A DNA stretch of 64,000 nt from Mesodorylaimus sp. YZB2_4. Taxonomy: Eukaryota > Nematoda > Enoplea > Dorylaimida > Dorylaimidae. The stretch spans positions 310,001-374,000 of the forward strand of contig JASANH010001518.1 in NCBI GenBank assembly GCA_030248295.1, read 5' to 3'. Every line of letters begins with the position of its first letter. Positions within the stretch are counted from its first letter, which is position 1. This document shows, piece after piece, positions 37,601-48,800 of the stretch. The notes under the pieces are model-generated. The model was not told where the DNA came from and searched no databases. It saw nothing but the letters and a program-made list of their open reading frames with translations. The translations under genes and the position numbers were made by a program.

Positions 37601-38766
37601 CACGAATTATGAGCTCAAATTTTGATGGCTTGCTCAAGAACCTATCAAAAATTTCATTGCAGAAACGCAGCTTTTTTAGCATCGCGTCTAGTAGAGACCT
37701 GATCATAACCGGCCGAAAGCTTTCCTTTCATCAGGATTATTACAAGGTTAGATGATGTGCGAGTAAACACAGGCAATTACCACAAACTGCTATACCACTC
37801 TATGACCCGGCTCAATCAAAGAGCGGCGCAACAGAAAGAAGCGCAATTCGGGGTCGGCGAAACTAGGACATGGCGCAAACCAAAACAGCGCAAATAGGTC
37901 AGCGCTACTAGAAACGGCGCAATCAGGAACGGCTCAACTGGCCTACACCCCTACAGTACATATACCTTCGCTGCCTATCGTTGGTACCGTAACAATTGGG
38001 CTGGTCAGGGATCGAGGCCGTACGCTCAACCAATGCCCCCCCTGACTCTCTTGCGAGAGTACCACCAAAAAAGTACACTTCTAGCAGATACTTTCTCCTA
38101 TGCCAGCATCGACTGTCCGATTAAATCGGATTGGATCATGCGCCTGGATGCTTGATCTGCCGCTGGGACTGGCGGATCAGTTCGGCTTGATCGGATCTTG
38201 AGCCTGGATCCCGATCCGGCCGAACTGATCCGCCAATCTCAAAGATCCCGAGGTCCCCCAGTCCCGGACCAATCAGACTGCTGGATCGACAATTCACATT
38301 TCCGCACATTACCTGCCAGGAACTATTGTGCATGGCATACTGCATGAGCAGGTCCCATTTTTTTCTCCAAAATCCGCTCTAAGCTCTGGTCGGTTGTCCT
38401 GTGCCCCATTGGAGGGAGGAAACAATCATTTTTTAGATGGCATGGTGTCAGCTACCTCATCGCTGCTGATATTAATCGGATGGGATCAGTCGATGACTCA
38501 GCTCCCCCAAACCCATTCCAGAATGTTAATTGCAGCACACTGGCACACTGTTCTGCTCTTTCAGGTATTCGACCATTCCGGTTCCTTTTTATCGTACGTC
38601 AACAGCGGTGCTCATGCCTTGTTCGGTAAGCCAGGTCTTTTCCCATTTTTCTGCTCTTCATTCCCTTCTTTTAGGCCCGCAAGGCGTGGCAATGACACCT
38701 GATGGAAACGTTGCTATCGCAGACACCGGCAACCACTGCTACAAAATTTATCGCTTCTTATCTTGA
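34638..38766 (+). CDS. TRIM2/3: TRIM2/TRIM3-like RING-filamin-NHL protein
   Basis: Probable RING E3 ubiquitin ligase of the TRIM-NHL family. Main exons: up to 36939, 38565-38625 and 38675-38766. The start is either ATG 34840 (750 aa, acceptor at 34824) or ATG 34638 (exon 34638-34692 joined to 34796, phase 1, 783 aa). Numbered from 34840, a C3HC4 RING uses C47, C50, C65, H67, C70, C73, C87 and C90. A helical coiled-coil region follows at about 150-285. A filamin-type Ig domain lies at about 297-397 (ends GGSPFPIRCAGDD). A Ser/Arg-rich linker then leads to NHL repeats from about 473 (GQFSNPQGICCTPDGRVIVA) to the C-terminus. The last exons read GPQGVAMTPDGNVAIADTGN and end YKIYRFLS, closely like the vertebrate TRIM2/TRIM3 terminus. 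I find no B-box Cys/His array between RING and coiled coil, unusual for the family. The 1.6-kb intron hosts a foldback element. Confidence 0.92.
36986..37950. mobile_element. Foldback-type element: two opposed 9-unit arrays, 9-bp flanking repeats
   Basis: The left arm holds nine copies of a TTGCGCCG-type unit starting at 36999, 37015, 37029, 37043, 37059, 37074, 37090, 37105 and 37121 (14-16 bp apart). The right arm holds nine inverted copies (CGGCGCAA-type) at 37808, 37824, 37839, 37855, 37871, 37886, 37900, 37915 and 37930. Outside each array lie exactly 13 bp that share GGG...CCAG as inverted ends. Outside these, CTACAGTAC is present on both sides (36977-36985 and 37951-37959), consistent with a 9-bp target duplication. 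The arms plus 9-bp duplication recall Drosophila FB and Mutator-like foldback elements. The interior has no long open frame but contains a perfect hairpin. Located in the intron of the TRIM-NHL gene. Confidence 0.75.
37561..37607. repeat. Perfect 21-bp inverted repeat with 5-bp loop
   Basis: Bases 37561-37581 are the exact reverse complement of 37587-37607, with TGTGG as the loop. It lies close to the middle of the foldback element and would form a stable cruciform or RNA hairpin. Confidence 0.9.
38103..38270. repeat. GATC-rich palindromic cluster
   Basis: The stretch is dense in GGATCGG, CGATCC and GATCCG words and includes a perfect 17-bp inverted repeat (38170-38186 with 38219-38235, arm TGGCGGATCAGTTCGGC). 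Similar GATCGG clusters occur at 37180-37215 and 37455-37545 in the same intron, suggesting one repeat family. Confidence 0.7.
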
Positions 38767-38995
38767 TCAATAGTGATTCTATTTCTTGCATTCCTAGTTT
38801 CATGAGATTGATTCTTTTCGATTACACATTTTACAGAAAGATTCTCACATCGCAAACGGTTTTTACTCGCCCAGAAAAAGGCAATTACAAAAAGAAAAAA
38901 GGGTTTAGCAATTCCAAGCAAGTCCTTATCTAACAGCTGATCTCAACATGGAAAGAGTTGTACGCTACTTGCGTTAAAGCAAGTGATCGCGTCAG

Positions 38996-41638
38996 TCACT
39001 TCTTCAATTGCTTTTTTAGTTGCCGTCCTTCAGCTACTTTAAGCTGGTGCAGTTCCTCCATGCGACCTGTTTTCTCCAACCATATCTGAAAAACCAAAGC
39101 TTGTTCCCACCCCATGCACTCACGTCAGAGACATTACTATCCAAGCCACTTACCGCGTACTCTTTCTCAACCATCTCTTTCACAAGCTGACGCTCGTCGT
39201 CTTGCAAACCGGAAACGTACATGTTCCATTCATTGAAATACAACTGGCGTTCTTCGAGCGCTCGTTTGTACTCGCCAGGCAAACCACCAGGAATCGACTA
39301 CAAGAGAAAAGTATTACAACGTAGGCGAGTCATATTTAATCCAAGCACGCACTCTTGTCCCTCCGGGAACTCGAAACGGAATGTTGATTGGATAGAAATC
39401 CTTTGGATCCATCAAACGCCAACATCGTGAGACGGGAGAATCTTTGTTCGCCGCTTTCGAATCACCATTTCCTAAAACGACACGCACAAAGAGTGAAGAA
39501 ACAAAAGCATTAAGCTTCTGACTGGAACCTAATCAAATTCAGTCTACGAAGAGACCCTTTACTAACTTACCAAGAGCCAAAGGTTCATTCCAGCGGTCAG
39601 GCTTAGCCGCAATACCCGCTATCGCCATTTGCTTTTCTAAATCGCCATACCAAGAACAGTACGGCGCGAAAATCACTTCCGAACATGTCGAGCCCAAAAC
39701 AAGCGGCTGCGCTTGACTCTTGACATAGATAGTGCAACGTTGACAGTCACTGAAGAAAGTAGCATCCTATGTTTAAAAAAAAAAAATAGGGCCCCCTCAA
39801 AACTATGCTCACACCTGATTATGAGACGTCGACACATGACCACGAACGTGCAGTCGTAGCAGTGTTGCAACCTAATGGTCCCTGAGGTTGGCCCGAGCAC
39901 GATCGTGGTCCCACGACAACGACGGGCGACAGCGTTCCTAAAAAAACAAGCCAGGCTCCACAAAAAAATCGAAAGAAATCATCCCCGCCTTACCTAAGTG
40001 GTGAAAAGAGATAGATGTACGCCTGGCAGCACTTCCCGATATGCAAAGACGAATTGCATATTATCTCGCTACTCTAAAACATAATAGTTCAGTAATAAAT
40101 TCAGAAATGCCTCTTCTTCACGCTTACCTTTGCGACCGTCTGACGACTTACGCAATTGACGATTACGATTCTGTGCGATTTTGGCGCCACTTTTGCATTA
40201 TGCACGATCTTCCCATACCTCGGACTGGCCATCTCAGGTGATTCACTCAGCTTGAGCTTGGCCAGTTCGGGTGATAAACCGGTTTCGCTACTCGACCGTT
40301 TCAAAGGAGCCGTCGAAGCGCCAACCCCTAACAAGAAAAGAGTTTCAAGTAATCCAGCAGATTCTATCAGCATTCTTACTGTCATTAGAAGCGGCGAATG
40401 GCGGATCGGAATAGGGCACCGCCACTGCAAATGGATCAGCTTGAAGAACCTTTCGAATAAAATCTTCCAAACTGCGAATACGAATACGAATTGCACCCAG
40501 CGTCCAGTCGTCGAGATCACTCGTAGCGACCGCGGAAAACGGAACTACGGACCTGAAACGACATTCTTCAGCAACACTGCTCTCTTTCCCCAAAAATGGC
40601 CACTTACGAATGATCCAATGATGTATGGCCCTCGAGAATCAGATCTAGCGCTACCAAACTGTTCATGGTAAGCGTGTCGCCCTTCGACTTCGGCATGTGA
40701 TAATCTAAAAAATAAACTTCTGGCACAAGTTCGAAAAAAGCTGTGAAGAACCGACCTTTTATCGCGCTATCATAAACAGGCAATAACTCCAACAACGCTT
40801 GCAAATTAGCCAGAAGGAATTCCATGAATTTCAGTTCGATATTTTCCTAGCAAAGAAACCACTGCTTTAACCAAGGAGACAAGAAGGGTGCATCGAAAGC
40901 GCATTTACGTTTCCTAAGGTTCCACCGATTGAGCTACGTCGTCCTCGACTTTCCCGCTCTGAATATGCCCGAGGGCGCCTGAACGACAGAGGCTCTTCCT
41001 TATCAGCAGTCACCAAGTAATTATGAAACACACAGTACCTCTCCAGCCCGCTCATGGAAGCCCGCAAATCGAAGCGACTGGCTTGCTGCATAAATAAAAA
41101 AACGGCAAAACCCAATAATGATACTCGTTTCTTTCTTTTGTCCTTTCCCGAATGGTTCGCTCCAAGACTACTTGTGGTCAATGTAGGAACGGCTTTGCAA
41201 CAATCAAGGGCCATGTCAAAGTAACTGAAAAAATTGTTGCTAACTTGAAGCAGCAAATCGGAACTACATTATTGGACTTACACTTCGGCCATTTCCTGGT
41301 TCATCTGTAATTTGTTCATCGCCAAGTATTTCCAACATTCGTATGTCATGAAAGGATATCCGTCTACGCCTTGGGACTTTGCATAAGCAACCATCTTGGC
41401 AATATTCTGGAACGAGATACTTATGCTTAGTTTTTGGTTCCAGCCCAAAATCGTGGTCTTCCGCTGTTCACGGTGCAAGGCCCAGGACGTATCAGCTTAG
41501 CACCTTATTTAAAGTGAAGGACCACCCATCCTCACAAACCACAAAAAAACAACTTACGAAGGTAACAATCCGAGATGGTGGACATAACGGTAGTTGAGCG
41601 TTAAGCAAGTACTCGCCGCGCAACCAGATCTTCGCCAT
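38996..41638 (-). CDS. TBCCD1: TBCC domain-containing protein 1
   Basis: TBCCD1 is a relative of tubulin cofactor C that acts at the centrosome/basal body and in Golgi positioning. Fourteen exons on the minus strand, in transcript order: 41558-41638, 41282-41406, 41125-41224, 40909-41085, 40756-40846, 40608-40704, 40380-40552, 40152-40327, 39994-40073, 39815-39937, 39571-39749, 39353-39471, 39154-39297 and 38996-39085. All phases agree and give 584 aa, close to the human 557. The N-terminal region (MAKIWLRGEYLLNAQ, then YPFMTYECWKYLAMNKLQ) and the C-terminal IPGGLPGEYKRAL block fit the family. The TBCC beta-helix lies at about residues 310-440 and includes TIVLGPTSGTIRLQHCYDCT. Introns are about 50-150 nt. 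One 51-nt intron (40705-40755) is a multiple of three with no stop, so retention would keep the frame. Start codon is 3 nt after a TTCTAG acceptor. Converges on the TRIM-NHL gene, 229 bp away. Confidence 0.93.
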
Positions 41639-41794
41639 TTCCTAGAATGTAACAAACGTGTGCCACCTATTCCAAGGGCACCCACTAATCACAAGTATTG
41701 AATGTGAGACATCTCTCATATATCATGTCTAAAAGCGAGATGGAATTCGATAATTTACTACGATCAAAACGGAACCAAAAACCGAGCAGGAACA
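41639..41794 (-). other. 156-bp DDRGK1-TBCCD1 spacer
   Basis: Short same-strand gap between the DDRGK1 stop and the TBCCD1 start. It contains no AATAAA on the minus strand and ends in a splice acceptor (TACATTCTAG) 3 nt before the TBCCD1 ATG. Such a layout is expected of a trans-spliced operon or of read-through with a 5'UTR intron. Confidence 0.5.
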
Positions 41795-44505
41795 TCACAA
41801 AACTTTTTCTTCTGGTTCTAAGCGAATCAACTTGTTACTATAGTCCGCCAACTCAGCGACTGAAACACGGCCACGTTGGTTGATAAATTTCGCTACGGCT
41901 TTCCATTCTTCGGGTGAAATGTAGATGAATTTGCCCCTGTCATCGATCACACCAGTGATTGCTCCTTCCGATTCCAAGGAACGAATTCTATCGACGACAT
42001 CTTGAGCACGCAATTTGAATTGAGAAGCTAATTCCTCCGTACTGACCACCTAGCAAGGAATACCAGATATTTAGAATAGATAAAGACATCGTTATCCTAA
42101 CTTCACCTTGGCCCTTTTGATGTACTGAATAAATTCTTGAAGAAGGTTCTCTGATTCAAGGCTTTCATCAACGTCGTAGCCTTCTTCCTCGACGGCGAAT
42201 GCTTCCTTTAGTTTCAAGTATTCTTCATGCTCCTTGCGTTCTTGCTCTTCCTTGGCCTTCCTTTCAGCTTCCTCCTTAGCAGCCTCCTCCTCCTTTTCTT
42301 TTTCCTCCTGTTTTCGGCGTTTCTCTTCTCGTTCCTTTTCTCGCTGCTTACGTTCTTCTCGTTCTTGCAGTTCCTACGAAAAAGTTATTTTGAATAAATT
42401 TAATTGGTAGAAGCCAATTCTCTTAATCTCCAACGTCTGCTCAAATTACACGGTGTCCCAAAAGTCTTCATACAACTTTCCTTTTTAATTCGCGCGCTTA
42501 ATAGGCGAGGTAGTGTAAAATTGATGTTATCGCTGGACAGTGTAATGTCTGTGGTGCTAGTCTACCAACAGTAGTTCCCCCTACGGCTGTACTGTTGAAG
42601 CAAGCGTGATGGAATCAGATCGTCATCTTTTAAAGAAATTTCTTGAGAAATTTGCCGAGCCGTAAGATTTGAAAGTGCTGCGAGCCATTCGAAACAAGAC
42701 GCAATCTTGTCTGCTACACAATAAGAATACTACTCGGTACTAGTTCTGTTCAAGACCGACCTCGATCAGGCCGCTCACGTTCAGCACGTACCACATTGCT
42801 GGTCGAAATCTTTAGGAGTCGAGTGCAACAAAATCCTCAACGATCAGTGAGAAACGTGACACCTGAGCATCGCAAATCGATGTCATCTGCTCATCGAGTC
42901 TTGCTAAAGCAACTTCGCTTGAAGGTTTGTAAAACACGCAAGGTTCGTGGTCGACCACCGCTCAGATGGTCGAACAGCTTCATCGATCCAAAGCACTGCT
43001 ATGGCGGTTCGCACCTGAAGATGCTGAAAAAATCATTGTTTTTTATGAGATGCCGTTCTTGGCTCAGCGATGCAAGAACTCCAAAAATTATGTAACCTGA
43101 TCAGTGTCATTCGAAGATATCGCAGACAATATACGAACGGTCCAGCAATTTCAGAGCACGAACTGCATCATGGTGTGGGGGCCATACCCAAAAACAGCAA
43201 ACCTCCACCTGTTTTCACAGATATCGGCGTGGAGATCAACAAGACGCAAGACGAAGAAGAACCCATGCAAAGAGATGTTTTGCCAGATGCCAATCGAGCC
43301 CATCCAGACTAAAATTGGGCGTTCCAGCGAGACTCAGCTCCCTCAAAAATCGCAGAAACAACTCAGGCATGGTGCAGAGCCAGTTCTCCGAATTTTATCG
43401 CCTACTAAAAATTACCCACTCATGGCCATACTTGAAACCTGAAGACTTCCGCGTATGGGCAGTCTCTGACGGGATGGTCAACGAGAATCAGCATCGAATC
43501 ATCGATTCGTTTAAGCGGCATTTGGTGAACGAATGGGAAGAATTATCCATGAATATTGCGCGTGCTACGACTGATAGTTAGACTGACCGACTGAAGTTAG
43601 CTGTGCTCGCAAAAAAAGGCAGATTCAAAGATTTCTTGAAACAAGCTATACATATATGGCTGATAATTCGCGGCTTCAAGTTAAAATACGCTACAACGTT
43701 TCTTCCAGGAGAAAAGCTAAGAAACATTTGTACGAAGACTTTTGGGACAAAGTGTAGATTCAAGACTTGAACCTATTGGCTAGTCAATGATACTTTGTCC
43801 AGCAGCTTACCGCTTCTCTTTGAGCTCGTTTTTCAGCTTTTGCTTGAAGCTTGGCCAGTTTTTTCTTTCCGATTTTCTCATCGCCCATAAAATCCTCGTT
43901 CAAGAGGTCCACTGGTTCATCATCGTCATCATAATAAGGACGAGCAGCTGCTGCTGGAGCACCGCCTCTACGTCGAACATTTTGACCATCTTCGTCACCA
44001 CTACTATCTCCACCAGCTCCAGCCAGTTGATGGCGTCGCCGAGCAGCAACATTCCGCCTGCCACCGACCACTAAAATGCTAACACTTTACGAAAGACTAG
44101 ATACATCAAGACGGCGAATCAGGAGCTTTAAAGCACGCAGGCACAGCCTTACATAATGTGCATATGTAAGAGCCTAATCTCTGAACAACCCCATCTCTCT
44201 CTTTACTATGGGCTGCCTTAGTACATGCTTTTATAAGGTTTAGAACAAGAATTCCTGACTGAGACCAGTCTCATCATCATTTTTATATCACTTCTATGAC
44301 ACGTAGCTTACTCAATACAGACAAAGCTTGTTGTAACAAGACAACACTTACCAACTGGAGCCCGACGCTGAGGCTGCGGTCTTTCGGCAGCACCCTCCTC
44401 GCGACCTTCATTCCGTTGGCCACCAAATAATTTGAAAGCGCGCAGCGAAAGAAGAAGTAGCAGAACTATAATAATGGCAGAACAACATAAAATTATTGGA
44501 TCCAT
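41795..44505 (-). CDS. DDRGK1: DDRGK domain-containing protein 1 (UFBP1)
   Basis: Endoplasmic-reticulum-anchored adaptor of the UFM1 (ufmylation) pathway that partners UFL1 and recruits substrates. Exons in order: 44352-44505, 43811-44070, 42107-42373 and 41795-42049, giving 311 aa (human 314). The N-terminus is a signal-anchor ([20 protein letters not shown]). It is followed by a low-complexity Arg/Gly and acidic segment ([20 protein letters not shown]), then a long Lys/Glu/Arg coiled coil (about 139-200), then the PCI/winged-helix domain. The eponymous DDRGK motif is at residues 263-267 inside [18 protein letters not shown]. The start codon directly follows a TTTGCAG acceptor, so no cis 5'UTR lies in this exon. 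The large second intron (42374-43810) is almost wholly a mariner element. Identity is secure. Confidence 0.95.
42449..43754 (+). mobile_element. Degenerate mariner transposon
   Basis: Both ends are preceded or followed by the TA target dinucleotide (42447-42448; 43755-43756). The inverted repeats share GTCCCAAAAGTCTTC plus flanking CACnnT and TACAA, about 27 bp with a few mismatches. The 1,306-bp length is normal for mariner. The plus-strand transposase is decayed: an ATG at 42609 ([12 protein letters not shown]) reaches a stop within about 20 codons. Recognisable later pieces are the DRPRSGR linker with the adjacent helix-turn-helix region, and the C-terminal [12 protein letters not shown], equivalent to the WPPQSPDLNP/DFWLW region. 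Inserted in the DDRGK1 intron, transcriptionally opposite. Confidence 0.9.
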
Positions 44506-45129
44506 CTGCAAATAAAACTTAAATAAACGAGTTCGGAACAAGTTTGATTTCAAATCCAAAAATGGCCGATACGACTGCGCCCTACAGTATGCTGTAAATC
44601 ATGGTGCACACCAGTGCATACAAATGTCGTATTTCAAAAGCGCGGCAATTTTAAATTCAAATTTTCTCACGAAGAAGCAAAAGGATTGGAGATACTGCGT
44701 TTACAGTGAAGCAAAATCATTAGGCATATATTTATGCTGTTATCTAAAGAATATTGCAACAAGTTTTGTCAAAAATTTAATCATTTTTGAAAGAACTACA
44801 GATCACTTATTACTGTATATTTGAAATCAGCTTTTAGTTGCCCCCTCGCTACATCAACAGCCCATCAACAGCCCACCCACCGCACAACGCCCGAAACGTA
44901 TGTTGGATCTCTCCTCAACTCCTCTCATACGGTGAACACAAAGCATGTACCAAAGTCCAAAACTTCAGGTCTCTTTCGAACACAAATACGAGACAATAAA
45001 AACTTGCGACACAACAAATTCATCTCTGAGAAACATCCCAAATCGTCACTTGCACATTCGCATACCCTGTACACACAGACGACTTATACACAATCCATCG
45101 AATCCATGTGGTCCATACAAGTCCTGATC

Positions 45130-45399
45130 TCACAGTTTCTCCCACTCGTCCTCACTCCTCTCAGTGAGATCACTGGTTGGTGTGGTCGGGGCGGACAAGA
45201 CAGCCTGCAAGTCCCAAATGTAGTCAATAACGTGTTGTAGAAGATCGACCATCGACAGTCGCTGTTGTCCGTTCTTTGGGATAGTCGGAACCAGTTCCAA
45301 CAGCTGATTCACCGTCTCGGCCACGTCAGGTTGAGACGACTGGCCAGGCTGGTCCTTGCAAGTCGAACTTTGAGATACCGATTTCTCGTCTTGGACCAT
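45130..45399 (-). CDS. Id: Id/extramacrochaetae-type HLH repressor, paralog 1
   Basis: Small dominant-negative helix-loop-helix protein (89 aa, single exon seen) expected to bind E proteins and other bHLH factors and block DNA binding. The HLH runs ETVNQLLELVPTIPK, then LSMVDLLQHVIDYIWDLQAV. LVPTIP and LLQHVIDYI..LQ are hallmarks of Id proteins, and no basic DNA-binding region precedes helix 1. The start is ATG 45399; a GTG just upstream is not needed. The N-terminus is short and Ser/Gln-rich. An upstream exon cannot be excluded. A similar gene lies 3.9 kb away on the same strand. Confidence 0.85.
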   Translation of the reverse strand: MVQDEKSVSQSSTCKDQPGQSSQPDVAETVNQLLELVPTIPKNGQQRLSMVDLLQHVIDYIWDLQAVLSAPTTPTSDLTERSEDEWEKL

Positions 45400-45892
45400 C
45401 ACGGATCGACGGGCGATCGTCGAAGCGAATGAGTCAGCAGTGGCAGATAGGAATAACTGGCACTGGCACAGTTCACTAGTCCGCGAGGCCCTGGCCTGGA
45501 AGACTGAGTGAAATAGAGCTTATTAAGCCAACCCAATCTCCCCGATTCTACTTCAAATAATAAACTGCTAGTCCAGTCGGTCGTGACACGGTTCACGACT
45601 AACAACGGGTCGATTCGTAAAATCACTTTTATGGCAAAATCGTTCTTTTTGAAAAGTTTTTAGACCACAGAAATCCGCCTTCACCTCCGCTCGCTTCCAA
45701 GACGGTGGAATGGAATGAAACGGTGGTCGCTCGTCCACGGCAGACACTTGGCGCGCCAGAGCGGATGGTTGACACGCCTCCCCAGTCGTATTGTGGATGG
45801 GTAGTTTGGGCGAGGGGAGACAAGTATGATTGGTTTCGTGTTTTACCTATTTGTCGATTGACTGTTGGATGACAAGCTGACCGTGAAAACAT

Positions 45893-48800
45893 GTGACGAC
45901 AATACGCACTCTACCTCAACCATGTACAACTCCCACATCCAGACACGACCCGCTGACTGAGTATTTTTTAGTACGTAAACGGGACATGGGACGGGCAGAA
46001 TTTCCTGTTGACTTTCACCCGCGCTCCAATTGCCCGGATTGTTTGAGTTGACGAAAGTAGGCCTTTCAAATGTCCCAAAATGAAAACACAGGTGCGGTTA
46101 GAGATTCGAATAAAACAAATTTGCTCAATAAGCTCGCTCAAAACTTCTTTCACAAATTTTTTTCTTTACTCGGTTCTTAAATCGACGTGATTATAGAGTG
46201 TCAGGAACTTTAAAAAGTTTATTGACGGAAAGTTCATTCGGTCGTGATGGACTGCTCTATTGGAAAAGTAAATTTTCTCACGCCTCAATGATGCAACGTC
46301 CTTTTGAACGGCCCGCGGTTGACAAGTTTTCGAAAAACGGTTGGAGAAAGTGGCCATCGCGAACTTTTGGTTCATGTAGTCCAAGAGGTCATCACACTTG
46401 ATTTTCAGTATCAGTTTTCACTTTCTGTTCTCTTGACAGCAGCAATTCCACATTTTACTAAAAGGGTCTCGTGTGATTTTAGGACTGATTCCCTTTGTGG
46501 AATTCGAATGCGCATTCCCAGGGTGCACTAATCTGTACCAATCCTAAACGCACACAGGCGCGTGGCCAATTCAAAGGTACATACCGTCCTTGTGCCCTCA
46601 CTAAACTCATACGTATTGGCTGTCAACAAAACCCAGAAATCGAGTTTAGACGATTTAGGACAAGAATTTTAAGCCCGTAACAATGCCTGGCCCACCCTTT
46701 TCAAAACACCTGCCGCGATGGAGGAAAGGTGGGCAGGCAGGAAGTGCCATTTTGGAGTGATGACTGACTTGGCTCGATTTAAAATTTCTGAAGGCGACAG
46801 GTGCGTGAAGAATCTTGTGGGATGTTTACGATGGCGATGCATCCAACCTGATGTGGAGGGGCATTAGTCATTCCCCCATTGCCCCTCCTAATGAGACTCA
46901 ATGAGCGTGATTGCAGGCCCCAGTGTACTCGGCATAGTCCATTTGGCACAAATAACATTCCATGCGCGCATTCTTCGCACGCTATAATTTCAGCGTTGAC
47001 GGCAGGAAGCCATGTGTGACCAAAAATGGGCGGACGCAAACCCGACTACAAAGGCGTAATCGTCTGTTGCCGAAAACCGAAGATTTACGGATCAAGGCTC
47101 GAACAGGGGACGGGCCTGGGAAAGAGGTGAACGGATTTTGTCCGTTGTCATCCGATCTCGTAATGACGATCTCATCATTCAATGAGTATTTTCCATAGTC
47201 GGCAGGTGCGGGACGGGGCGAGAGACCATTCCGTTCATTGGGCGTGGGAAAGCGTGACTCGAAAGGGACAGCCGATTGTTGCCTTAATTACCCTGCCCAG
47301 ACATGAGTGACGTGCTGGGTAGACCGGCTTGCTGACAGTCGTCATGAAAGATCTGTGGGCAAGTTTGGACGACAGCTGCGCACATGCTGATTTCGTGCAT
47401 AGAGAGCCAGGGCCTCTTTACCCTTACGCTTACAGTACCCGATGGACAAGTCCGTGACAGGAGGAGATCCCTTTGTTGAATTTCCTCTGCACGTGCGTAA
47501 TCTTTACCATGGCCAGGAATGGCAGGTATGGGTCGTGTACTCGAGCCTAAGTGGATCGGCCTGTTGGTTTGTCCTTAATCCAAAGACAATTGTCCTGTTG
47601 AATGCGAGTGGGCGGAGTCGTAGACTCGTCGGCGCCAGAATGAATGAAGAAAGCCATCGGATTGTAGGTGTCAATGAATGGGAATGGGTTGCAGCTGCGG
47701 CGGTTGGATCGCTTCGTCGAGGTCGGCTCATGTCGCGCCCCCTGATTTATGACCCATTAGACGGCGCCGTCAGGTCCGCTACTGGCGTGCGACCTGTCTT
47801 TCTTTATGATCGATATATCCGATCGGATCTCGTGCTGAGTGCGGGTGACTGAAAAAGTTTTATCCTCACGTCCCACAGAGTGCCGAGACAGCTGCGTGTT
47901 AGCATGCGACGACAGATGTCAAACAGGATACGCCTAGTAATTAGATGTATTGTAATTGCAGATGGCGCTGGGCGTGTGTTTCCGCTTTCTCCCCCCCCCC
48001 CCCCCAAACAAGAAACTTTATACCTACTTGTACCCTGACTTCAAATCTCAAGTTGTCGCGTTGTGTGTCCACCAGATGCTATGTGTATGTCACCGAGTCA
48101 AAGCTGACAAGCCAGGCGTCCCTTCCTAAAATAGTGCTCTCTAGCACGGGAGTCATGATTTGGGGCGAGAGTGAATTCACAGCCAATACTGCAGACGGGC
48201 TCGCCTTTCCTCCACAAGTCAGATACAGTAAACCACCGCGGGTGGGTGGATGGTCGGGAGACGATGTACGGTTTGTTGGTTCATTATCTTATTACAGCAT
48301 AGGCTATTCACGGTGCAAAGGTCTAAGCGGGGCGCCGAGTAGTCTGGCGACCTGGACGGACAAGGGAATCGTTTTCTGACGCCTTTTGTTTCCGCTATGC
48401 TTCAAAGCGGCCGTGCGTATTCTCCGTGTACACACGGTCTATTATAATCCACATTTGGCTAGGTGCTGCTAATGAGAGCACTCATTGCTCTAGTCGCTGA
48501 CCGCCCGTGCGAGCGAGCAAGGGTGAGACGGCGCCGGATTGTCGCCACTCGCACCTGAACATGGGCGACCCCAAAAGGCGGTGAAACATATTTTTGGACG
48601 CGCCGACTATAATCTAAGCAGGCTTTTATGGTGGTGACAATAAATGAAAGAGAACACGTGCAAAGGACGTCCCCCAACGAATGAGGCCCATACGCAGCCT
48701 CGCCAAAATCGGAACGAGTGCCCGCGCATACAATGAAGAAAAGTTGACAAAAGTTTCCCGTGAGCACTCACTCTATGGTCACAGAATGAGACGACCTTGG

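Noticed and set aside
39680-39963. Minus-strand open frame of 96 codons as a separate gene
   Set aside because: It mixes true TBCCD1 exon 10 with intron and an out-of-frame part of exon 11; splicing at 39815/39749 restores the TBCC domain.
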